From assembly GCA_030045215.1 (NCBI GenBank), contig JASIBJ010000502.1, forward strand, positions 1 through 7,721: a stretch of 7,721 nt of DNA, in the 5' to 3' direction. How positions within the stretch are numbered: position 1 is the stretch's first letter; each line of letters opens with the position of its first letter. This DNA comes from Streptosporangiaceae bacterium (GTDB taxonomy: Bacteria; Actinomycetota; Actinomycetes; Streptosporangiales; Streptosporangiaceae). The notes beneath the pieces were generated by a model, which saw nothing but the letters and a program-made list of their open reading frames with translations, was not told where the DNA came from and searched no databases. This document shows positions 1-5,214 of the stretch, one piece after another. The position numbers and the translations under genes were made by a program.

Positions 1-521
1 ACCAGGCTGGACCACGCATGCAACCTGGGGGCGTCGGCCAGCGGCGCGCCGAGCACGGTGGCGATGGTGAGGGCCGGGTATGGCTTGGCGATCGCGGCGA
101 CGAAATCGCAGCGGCGCTCGCCCGCCACGGTCTCCCAGAGCCGGCCGAGGAACTCGCGCATGGCGGGCCGCCAGCGCTCGGCGGCGCGCGGCGTGAAGGC
201 CGGGCCGACCAGCGCACGCAGCCGCCGGTGCTGCTCGCCCTGCTGGTTGAGGATGTTGGCATCGATCTGCTCCCGCAGCCGCCCGTCGCTGACACCGAAC
301 AGGTCGGCAATCTCCCGGCCAGGGAACGAGGTGTCGCGGGAGCGCAGGAAGAACTCGGCCGAATCGCGGTCCAGCACGAGGTAAGCAAGCGGCGACCGGG
401 CCAGCCAGCTCCGCTCCCCGTTCGAGGCCAGCTGGGCCAGCCTGAGGTGGTAGTTGTCGCCGGCCAGCTCGTCGCCAGAAAGGTCGATGTCCGCCAGCTT
501 GAGGTCGGTTACGACGGCCAT
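1..521 (-). CDS. Cytochrome P450, N-terminal part (3' end beyond window)
   Basis: The reading frame opens at an ATG (519-521) and runs without a stop to the window edge, giving 173 whole codons of a protein that is normally about 400 residues. P450s are haem monooxygenases that insert one oxygen atom from O2 into an organic substrate using electrons from ferredoxin partners. The visible part fits a soluble bacterial P450 with no membrane anchor. The helix-C signature is clear around residues 93-109 (QQGEQHRRLRALVGPAF), with H98 and R102 as the pair that normally contacts the haem propionates. It is followed by the usual W-R-P and a Y-P-x-L-x-I-x-x-V-L-G-x-P segment near 148-160. The I-helix, ExxR and haem-cysteine motifs lie outside the window, so integrity cannot be judged. 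No Shine-Dalgarno sequence precedes the ATG. It lies 109 bases downstream of the MarR gene on the same strand and might be co-transcribed with it. The substrate is unknown. Confidence 0.9.
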   Translation of the reverse strand, partial: MAVVTDLKLADIDLSGDELAGDNYHLRLAQLASNGERSWLARSPLAYLVLDRDSAEFFLRSRDTSFPGREIADLFGVSDGRLREQIDANILNQQGEQHRRLRALVGPAFTPRAAERWRPAMREFLGRLWETVAGERRCDFVAAIAKPYPALTIATVLGAPLADAPRLHAWSSL

Positions 522-630
522 GCACCCAACAGTGTCCCGGCCCGGCCGCCCCGCGCAACCTGAGACCGGCTGCCTCCGTACCCGCCCGGCGCGGCTGCTA
601 CTTCATCACCCGGATGCCGTGCGGGCGCCG

Positions 631-1158
631 CTAGCCGGCGACGCCGGATCCTCCGCGGCTGGCTGGCGGCCCGCTGGCCGTCAGGCCTCCCCAGGCCGGT
701 GCGCTCGCCTCGGCTCCAACGTTGGCCGCGAACCTCCCGAGCAGGACCTCGAACTCGGTGATCTCCTCGTCAGAAAACCCGCGCCGCAGTTGGCGATCGA
801 ATGCCATCGCGACGGCGCGCAGGCGCACGAAGGCGGCCTCGCCGCCAGGTGTCAGCTCGACCACCTGAACCCGGCGATTGGCCGGATCCCGGCGCCGCGA
901 GATGAGCCCGCTAGACTCCATTGCCGCCAGGTGGTGCGTCAGCGTCGCCTCCCGGATGCCGACTGCATCGGCTAGCTCCCGCTGGCTGGCCAGGTTGCGT
1001 GTCTTGAGGCTGAGAATGACCAGCCAGGTCGGCAGCGATCCGCCCGCCTCGGTTAGCGCGTCATCGAAGGAGCGCCCGATGGCCTTGGCGGCCTGGGTCA
1101 GCTGCAATCCAACGGGCATCCGGGCCGGCCGCATGACGACGAGGCTATCACATTTCAT
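631..1158 (-). CDS. MarR-family winged-helix transcriptional regulator
   Basis: This 175-residue protein has the MarR layout: an N-terminal dimerisation helix, a winged helix-turn-helix and a C-terminal helix. The recognition region is residues 57-84 (S-Q-R-E-L-A-D-A-V-G-I-R-E-A-T-L-T-H-H-L), and the wing follows at 85-103 with the characteristic R-D-P-A-N-R-R-V pattern before V-E-L-T. MarR proteins bind palindromic DNA as dimers, and usually repress themselves and a neighbouring gene until a small ligand or oxidant releases them. The protein is longer than the usual 140-150 residues because of a Gly/Ser/Pro/Ala-rich tail from about 148. The ATG at 1156-1158 lacks a Shine-Dalgarno sequence but has a TATAAT-like hexamer (AATAAT) 9 bases upstream, so a nearly leaderless transcript is plausible. 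Later ATGs at codons 9 and 14 cannot be excluded. Cys3 is its only cysteine. Likely targets are itself, the P450 downstream and perhaps the divergent oxidase, by position only. Confidence 0.93.
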   Translation of the reverse strand: MKCDSLVVMRPARMPVGLQLTQAAKAIGRSFDDALTEAGGSLPTWLVILSLKTRNLASQRELADAVGIREATLTHHLAAMESSGLISRRRDPANRRVQVVELTPGGEAAFVRLRAVAMAFDRQLRRGFSDEEITEFEVLLGRFAANVGAEASAPAWGGLTASGPPASRGGSGVAG

Positions 1159-1176
1159 CGATATCTAATTATTCGA
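1158..1176. promoter_or_regulatory. AT-rich candidate MarR operator overlapping the MarR promoter
   Basis: A 19-bp element starts and ends with the palindromic tetramer TCGA, has an 11-bp AT-rich centre, and overlaps the first base of the MarR start codon. It also contains the TATAAT-like hexamer AATAAT on the minus strand (1168-1173), the best -10 candidate for the MarR gene. CTAAT occurs at 1165-1169 and again at 1180-1184. The stretch from about 1151 to 1186 is strikingly AT-rich against the GC-rich background. A regulator bound here would block its own promoter, as is typical for MarR autoregulation. The dyad is imperfect, because only the outer four bases pair cleanly. The binding role is inferred. 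Confidence 0.4.
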
Positions 1177-1234
1177 CTCCTAATGGTTGTCCGGTTGGCA
1201 ACGATAGGTTGTGCATGACGCCGCGTCTCACGCC

Positions 1235-1263
1235 GTGACCTGGGGCGCGCGACTGGATAAAGT
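1235..1263 (+). promoter_or_regulatory. Predicted -35/-10 promoter giving a leaderless oxidase transcript
   Basis: GTGACC (1235-1240) matches the -35 consensus TTGACA at four of six bases. After exactly 17 bases comes TAAAGT (1258-1263), matching TATAAT at four of six and fitting the actinobacterial TANNNT pattern. Seven bases further on lies GTG 1271, so transcription would begin at or next to the start codon. This is the main reason for choosing GTG 1271 for the D-amino acid oxidase, as no candidate start has a good Shine-Dalgarno sequence. Confidence 0.5.
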
Positions 1264-1270
1264 CGGATAT

Positions 1271-2248
1271 GTGCCGCGCGACCTACCTGATGTGACCGTG
1301 ATTGGCGCCGGCGTCGTCGGCCTGACGACGGCGGTCTGCCTGGCCGAGGCGGGCCTGGCGGTCGCCATCCACGCGGCCGAACCGCCGCTGCAGACGACAT
1401 CGCTGGCAGCCGGGGCCATCTGGGGCCCGCATCTGGTCGGCCCGCACGATCGGGTGGCGTCCTGGGCCGCCCGGACACTCTCCGCCCTGCACGAGCTCAT
1501 CGCGGCCGGCCACCCGTTCGTCCGGCTGGCGCCCGGCGTCGCCGCATCCCGGCTGGCCGAGACCGAGCCACCCGAGTTCGCTGCGGGCGCGGCCGACCTG
1601 AACGCGTGTCCGGCCGCCGGCCTCCCGGGCGGCTACCTCACCGCGTGGCGGCTCTCATCGCCGTTGGTAACGATGCCCGAGTACCTGAGCTGGCTGTACG
1701 AGCGGTACCTCGGTGCCGGGGGACGGGCCATCACGCTGATTCGGTATCCGACCCTGGCCGACGCGATCCGCGGCGCGGCCACCCGCGTAATCGTCAACTG
1801 CACCGGGTGCGGTGCTCACGAGCTCGTGCCAGACCGGCAGCTCACTCCCGTCCGCGGGCAGGCCGTCGTGGTGGCGAACCCGGGCATCAGCAGGTTCTTC
1901 GTGGGAACCGGCCCCGGTGGCCACCTCACCTACTACTTTCCCCACCACGACCGCGTCGTCCTGGGCGGTACAGAGCAGCCAGGTGACTGGAACCGTGAGC
2001 CGGACCCTCGAATCGCGCGGCAGATCATCGCCGCCTGCACCGAGATCGAGCCCGCATTGCGGGGAGCAGCCGTTCTCGGGCACAGGGTGGGATTGCGCCC
2101 GGTGCGCCCGGAGGTCCGCCTCGAGGCCGTGCAAGCCCCCGAGGGCGTGACGGTCGTGCACAACTACGGGCACGGCGGCGCAGGCGTCACCCTGTCGTGG
2201 GGGTGCGCCAGCGAAGCCGCCGAACTCGTGCGGGACGCGCTGCGCTGA
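1271..2248 (+). CDS. D-amino acid oxidase (FAD-dependent, DAO family)
   Basis: This FAD enzyme is predicted to oxidise D-amino acids to 2-oxo acids, ammonia and hydrogen peroxide in the cytoplasm. With the GTG start at 1271 it has 325 residues, a usual length for bacterial members. The frame also stays open from GTG 1211 (20 extra residues), but that stretch lies over the predicted promoter. Seen in order: the FAD dinucleotide fold with G12-A-G14-V-V-G17; the T-S-x-A-A-G-A-I-W-x-P segment at 43-53; L-T-Y-Y-F-P at 219-224 leading to L-G-G-T, where Y221 aligns with the substrate tyrosine before I-I-P in mammalian enzymes; R-V-G-L-R-P-V-R-P-E-V-R-L-E at 272-285, carrying the carboxylate-binding arginine region; and the family signature V-V-H-N-Y-G-H-G-G-A-G near 295-305. 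The second active-site tyrosine of the mammalian lid seems absent. It is divergent from the MarR gene and ends 22 bases from the next gene, tail to tail. D-aspartate specificity cannot be excluded. Confidence 0.9.
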   Translation: MPRDLPDVTVIGAGVVGLTTAVCLAEAGLAVAIHAAEPPLQTTSLAAGAIWGPHLVGPHDRVASWAARTLSALHELIAAGHPFVRLAPGVAASRLAETEPPEFAAGAADLNACPAAGLPGGYLTAWRLSSPLVTMPEYLSWLYERYLGAGGRAITLIRYPTLADAIRGAATRVIVNCTGCGAHELVPDRQLTPVRGQAVVVANPGISRFFVGTGPGGHLTYYFPHHDRVVLGGTEQPGDWNREPDPRIARQIIAACTEIEPALRGAAVLGHRVGLRPVRPEVRLEAVQAPEGVTVVHNYGHGGAGVTLSWGCASEAAELVRDALR

Positions 2249-2270
2249 GCGGCCCCGGGAGGCAGAACCG

Positions 2271-3053
2271 TCAGAATCCCGGAAAGATCGCGCGCAGCTT
2301 ATCCAGGACAGCGGGATCGCCAGATACCTCAGCCGGCGTGTGCGCGGGGTCGAGCCGGCCGTAGGCCAGCCGCACAAGCGACTCGGCCGGCATCCGGACC
2401 TGCGCGACCGCCTCATTGCCGCCGGGCCAGGCCGTCATGCTGACCGACTCCCCACTGGAGAGCAGATAATCGCGGTCCGGGCCGAAAGTAGTGACCCGCA
2501 CGGCGAACGGCTCGGCCAGCGGCTTGCCGAGCCGCGGCGCGAGAAACGCCGGAACATTGTCGACAAGCAGTGCAACCGCGTCTGCGGAGAGGACAGCCGC
2601 CGGATCGCGGTAAACGGCGACATCCCAGGTGTGCAGGGAGTGCTCACCCAGGCGCAGCCGGATGATGCCGACGGCGTCAAGCCGCCTGCCGAAGAACTCT
2701 ATCCCCATGCTCGCGAGCTGATCGTCGGTGAGCTGATCCAGTGCCGTTACGTAGTGCTCGTCGATCGCGATCGCGTCGCCGGCCTGGTCCTCCGGGCTCT
2801 TGGCGTTCCACCTGTCCCACACCGGCCCGAACGCGTCCCGGCTTATCGGCTCCGCCTCGCCGAGCGCGCCAGGCAGTCCCATGAGGGCGATCTCGGCGCC
2901 GCTGCCGAGGTGAGACAGCACCTGCGCCACCGACCAGTCACTGCAGTAGGACTGGTCGCGCAGTTGCGCAGGCGTCAGCGCCGCGACCAGCCCCGCGAGC
3001 CGCTCGTGCGACCGGCGCAGCGTCGCGATCCAGACGCGCGGATCGGATTCCAT
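2271..3053 (-). CDS. Maleylpyruvate isomerase/DinB-like family, mycothiol-dependent type
   Basis: The 260-residue protein has the two-domain layout of the actinobacterial maleylpyruvate isomerase family. An N-terminal DinB-like four-helix metal-binding domain (about 5-150) is followed by a C-terminal alpha/beta domain (about 165-260). In the characterised corynebacterial isomerase the metal is held by one histidine and a later E-x3-H pair. The same set is visible here as H48 (in V-L-S-H-L-G) and E137/H141 (in G-E-H-S-L-H-T-W-D-V), so it should bind a divalent metal. Family members use mycothiol as cofactor, but most are not true maleylpyruvate isomerases, and no gentisate-pathway gene is next to it. 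A thiol-dependent isomerisation, transfer or detoxification role is therefore inferred. GGAG at 3061-3064, seven bases upstream, supports the ATG at 3051-3053. The gene diverges from the F420-type oxidoreductase across 88 bases. Confidence 0.85.
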   Translation of the reverse strand: MESDPRVWIATLRRSHERLAGLVAALTPAQLRDQSYCSDWSVAQVLSHLGSGAEIALMGLPGALGEAEPISRDAFGPVWDRWNAKSPEDQAGDAIAIDEHYVTALDQLTDDQLASMGIEFFGRRLDAVGIIRLRLGEHSLHTWDVAVYRDPAAVLSADAVALLVDNVPAFLAPRLGKPLAEPFAVRVTTFGPDRDYLLSSGESVSMTAWPGGNEAVAQVRMPAESLVRLAYGRLDPAHTPAEVSGDPAVLDKLRAIFPGF

Positions 3054-3131
3054 GGTGAAACTCCACTTCTCTCCTGAACGCCGGCGCGCTCAGCCTAGCC
3101 GTCGCCCGCGGCCGTGCGGCGGCCGGATTAG

Positions 3132-3136
3132 GGTGA
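3132..3136 (+). promoter_or_regulatory. Ribosome binding site fixing the oxidoreductase start
   Basis: GGTGA lies five bases before GTG 3142 inside AGGGTGAG. The frame is open back to an ATG at 3052, but that ATG lies on top of the divergent gene's start codon and encodes an arginine-rich stretch unlike the family. This site therefore favours GTG 3142, after which the protein begins at the first beta strand (K-L-G-F-G). The GTG at 3133 overlaps the site itself. Confidence 0.65.
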
Positions 3137-3141
3137 GCCAA

Positions 3142-4059
3142 GTGAAACTCGGATTCGGTGCGCCGGTCTCCGGCGCGTGGGCGACACCAGAAAACCTCGC
3201 CTCGTTTGCTCGCGCCGCGCAGGACGCGGGCTACCACAGCTTGTGGGCGTTCCAGCGGCTGCTGGTTCCGGCAGGCTCGGGCATGGAGCCGGTCTACCGC
3301 AGCGTGCTCGACCCGATGGCCGCGCTCGCGTTCGCTGCCGCCGTGACCAGCCGGATCAGGCTCGGCGTCGCGGTCATCAATATGCCATTCGTCTCCCCCG
3401 GCTATCTGGCCAAGCAGGCCGCGACGCTGGACGTGCTGTCGGCCGGACGGCTCGAGCTCGGCCTGGGCATTGGCTGGATGCCCGAAGAGTTCGCGCTGAC
3501 CGGCGCGGAGATGGCCAGGCGCGGTGCCCGCTCGGCCGAGTATGTGCAGGCGCTGCGCACCCTCTGGGCCGGCCGGGACAGCGAGTTCAGCGGAGAGTTC
3601 TACCAGGTGCCCGTCGGCACCCAGGCGCCGCCGCCGGTGCAGTCGGGCGGCCCGCCGGTGCTGCTGGGCGGCATGGCCAGGCCGGCCCTGGAGCGAATCG
3701 GCCGGATCGCCGACGGCTGGGTGACCTCAAGCCGGACCGACCTGTCGCGCATCAGCGAGCTCATAGCCGTCGTGCGCGAGTCAGCCGCGGCCTGCGGGCG
3801 GGATCCCGACCTCGTCCGGGTCATCTGCCGCGGGGTGGTGCGGGCCGGCGAGCAGGTGATCGGCCCTGATGGCCAGCGGATAAGGCTGTCGGGCAGCTTC
3901 GACCAGATCAGGGCGGACACGGCGTGGCTCGGAGAGCAGGGGGTTACCGAGATTTTCTATGACCTGAACTGGGATCCGCGCATTGGCGCCCCGGATGCGG
4001 ATCCGGTGACCGCGGTCGCCCGTGGTACGGAGATCATGGAGTCGCTCGCGCCAGCCTAG
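3142..4059 (+). CDS. Luciferase-like (LLM class) oxidoreductase, probably F420-dependent
   Basis: From the GTG at 3142 the protein has 305 residues, the usual size for single-subunit actinobacterial members of the bacterial-luciferase-like TIM-barrel family. The first strand, K-L-G-F-G-A-P, is followed by A-G-Y-H-S-L-W. Family landmarks are R-I-R-L-G-V-A-V near 70, the Q-A-A-T-L-D-V-L-S-A-G-R-L-E-L segment, G107-L-G-I-G-W-M-P-E-E-F117, and the later P-V-L-L-G-G-M block leading to I-A-D-G-W near 190. These are typical of the Rv2161c-like F420 group, in which reduced F420 passes hydride to or from an organic substrate. FMN use cannot be excluded from motifs alone, and the substrate is unknown. 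It diverges from the maleylpyruvate isomerase family gene and ends only 10 bases from the aldo/keto reductase stop codon, tail to tail. No terminator hairpin with a T-run is visible there. Confidence 0.88.
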   Translation: MKLGFGAPVSGAWATPENLASFARAAQDAGYHSLWAFQRLLVPAGSGMEPVYRSVLDPMAALAFAAAVTSRIRLGVAVINMPFVSPGYLAKQAATLDVLSAGRLELGLGIGWMPEEFALTGAEMARRGARSAEYVQALRTLWAGRDSEFSGEFYQVPVGTQAPPPVQSGGPPVLLGGMARPALERIGRIADGWVTSSRTDLSRISELIAVVRESAAACGRDPDLVRVICRGVVRAGEQVIGPDGQRIRLSGSFDQIRADTAWLGEQGVTEIFYDLNWDPRIGAPDADPVTAVARGTEIMESLAPA

Positions 4060-4069
4060 AGCGCCACCA

Positions 4070-5107
4070 TTACGGGGCGTGGACGCGGCGACGCAGTGCC
4101 GGACTCGCCAGCGCGGGCGGCTCGTAGCCGCGGTCGGCGGGGTTCAGGTTCGTACCGGGCGCCACGACCTCATCGATCCGGTCGAGCAGGTCGTCCGGCA
4201 GCTGCACCTCGTCCGCGCCGAGATGACTTTCCAGGTGCTCCATCGTCCGCGGGCCGACGATCGCCGACGTGATCGCCGGGTGATTCAGCACGAAGGCCAG
4301 GGCCATGTGAATGAGCGACATTCCGGCTTCGGCCGCCAGGCCGGCGAGCCGGTCGGCCGCGTCTAGCTTCAGGCGGTTGCCGGGCAGGCTCAAGTCGAAC
4401 CGGTGCGGCAGGCGGTGCGCCCGCCGGCTGGCCGGCAGCTCAGCGTCCGTGCGGTAGCCGCCGGACAGCCATCCGCTGGCCAGCGGCCCCCAGCAGATCA
4501 CGCCCATCTCGTAGCGCTGGCAGGCGGGGAGTACGTCGGCCTCGATTCCGCGGACCAGGATCGAGTAGGGCGGCTGCTCGCAGACGAACCGCTCCCGGCC
4601 GCGGCGCTGCGCCGTCCACTGCGCCTCGACGATCTGATCGGCCGGGAACGTGGAACTGCCCGCGTAGCAGATCTTGCCGGCCCTGATGAGGTCGGTCAGC
4701 GCAGCTAGCGTCTCGTCGATGTCGGTGTCCGGGTCCGGCCGGTGTATCTGGTACAGGTCGATGTAGTCCGTGCCCAGGCGGCGCAGGCTGTTCTCGCACT
4801 CCCTGACCAGCCAGCGGCGAGAGTTGCCGCGCTGGTTGGCGTCGTCGCCCATCGGTCCGTGCGCCTTGGTGGCCAGCACGACGTGCTCTCTCCGGCCGCC
4901 GGACAGCGCCTTGCCGACGATCAGCTCGGATTCTCCCGAGGAATAGACGTCGGCCGTGTCAATGAAGTTGATGCCCGCGTCGAGCGCCCGGTGGAGTATC
5001 CGGATGGATTCCTCATGGTCCGGATTGCCCCACGAGCCGAACATCATCGCGCCGATGCAAAGCGGGCTGACGCGGACACCAGTTGAACCGAGCAGTCGCG
5101 TGCGCAT
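4070..5107 (-). CDS. Aldo/keto reductase, NADPH-type
   Basis: This 345-residue protein is a full-length aldo/keto reductase: a cytosolic TIM-barrel enzyme reducing aldehydes or ketones, usually with NADPH. The opening L-G-S-T-G-V-R-V-S-P-L-C-I-G-A is typical of bacterial members. The catalytic tetrad is complete: D50 and Y55 in F-I-D-T-A-D-V-Y, K81 in L-A-T-K, and H122 in Y-Q-I-H-R-P-D. The G-K-I-C-Y-A-G-S-S strand follows, with the cofactor-site block S-A-I-V-G-P-R-T-M-E near the C-terminus. The ATG at 5105-5107 has a strong Shine-Dalgarno sequence (GGTGAGG, 5112-5118, about four bases upstream), so the start is secure. It overlaps no other gene and diverges from valS across 107 bases that contain a hairpin flanked by direct repeats. 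The natural substrate cannot be inferred. Roles from sugar metabolism to detoxification are possible. Confidence 0.92.
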   Translation of the reverse strand: MRTRLLGSTGVRVSPLCIGAMMFGSWGNPDHEESIRILHRALDAGINFIDTADVYSSGESELIVGKALSGGRREHVVLATKAHGPMGDDANQRGNSRRWLVRECENSLRRLGTDYIDLYQIHRPDPDTDIDETLAALTDLIRAGKICYAGSSTFPADQIVEAQWTAQRRGRERFVCEQPPYSILVRGIEADVLPACQRYEMGVICWGPLASGWLSGGYRTDAELPASRRAHRLPHRFDLSLPGNRLKLDAADRLAGLAAEAGMSLIHMALAFVLNHPAITSAIVGPRTMEHLESHLGADEVQLPDDLLDRIDEVVAPGTNLNPADRGYEPPALASPALRRRVHAP

Positions 5108-5121
5108 GGACCCTCACCCTA

Positions 5122-5160
5122 CTGTCCGCGCGGCCGGCCGAGATGGCCGGCGCTGTCCGC
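5122..5160. repeat. Hairpin flanked by 8-bp direct repeats in a divergent gap
   Basis: CTGTCCGC occurs at 5122-5129 and 5153-5160, 31 bases apart. Between the copies is a perfect inverted repeat, GCCGGCC (5133-5139) and GGCCGGC (5145-5151), with a five-base spacer GAGAT. The element lies just upstream of the aldo/keto reductase Shine-Dalgarno sequence and about 55 bases before valS. It could be an operator (the copies are about three helical turns apart) or a leader RNA structure of the reductase transcript. No T-run follows, so it is not a standard terminator. GC-rich DNA makes short GC dyads common, so the function is unproven. Confidence 0.45.
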
Positions 5161-5201
5161 ACGAGGCCCTATACGACGTGCGCACCGGCCAGCCTTCCGG
5201 C

Positions 5202-5207
5202 TATCCT
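5202..5207 (+). promoter_or_regulatory. Predicted -10 element giving leaderless valS
   Basis: TATCCT fits the actinobacterial TANNNT -10 pattern and ends seven bases before the ATG at 5215. No Shine-Dalgarno sequence is present. The matching -35 position (TGCGCA, 5179-5184, 17-base spacer) is poor. The geometry is the same as for the D-amino acid oxidase promoter in this window and suggests a leaderless mRNA. Confidence 0.4.
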
Positions 5208-5214
5208 TGCGCGC

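Noticed and set aside
635..647. CCGGCG-A-CGCCGG as a terminator after the MarR gene
   Set aside because: A one-base centre cannot form a hairpin loop, it lies inside the MarR coding end, and no T-run follows on the minus strand.
2246..2273. Bidirectional terminator between the convergent oxidase and isomerase-family genes
   Set aside because: The 22-base gap has only short GC matches and no stable stem or T-run.
1655..2416. 253-codon minus-strand frame across the oxidase and the end of the next gene
   Set aside because: It overlaps two well-supported genes, contains no family motif and has shadow-frame composition.
2340..3077. 245-codon plus-strand frame opposite the maleylpyruvate isomerase family gene
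   Set aside because: It is antisense to a gene with intact metal ligands and a ribosome binding site, and it has no recognisable domain.
3109..3125. CGGCCG-TGCGG-CGGCCG as an operator in the divergent gap
   Set aside because: CGGCCG is itself a palindrome and very common in this GC-rich DNA. No flanking symmetry extends it.
3052..3141. ATG 3052 as the start of the F420-type oxidoreductase
   Set aside because: The added 30 residues are arginine- and proline-rich and lie across the divergent gene's start and its Shine-Dalgarno sequence. GTG 3142 has a good GGTGA site and begins at the family's first strand.
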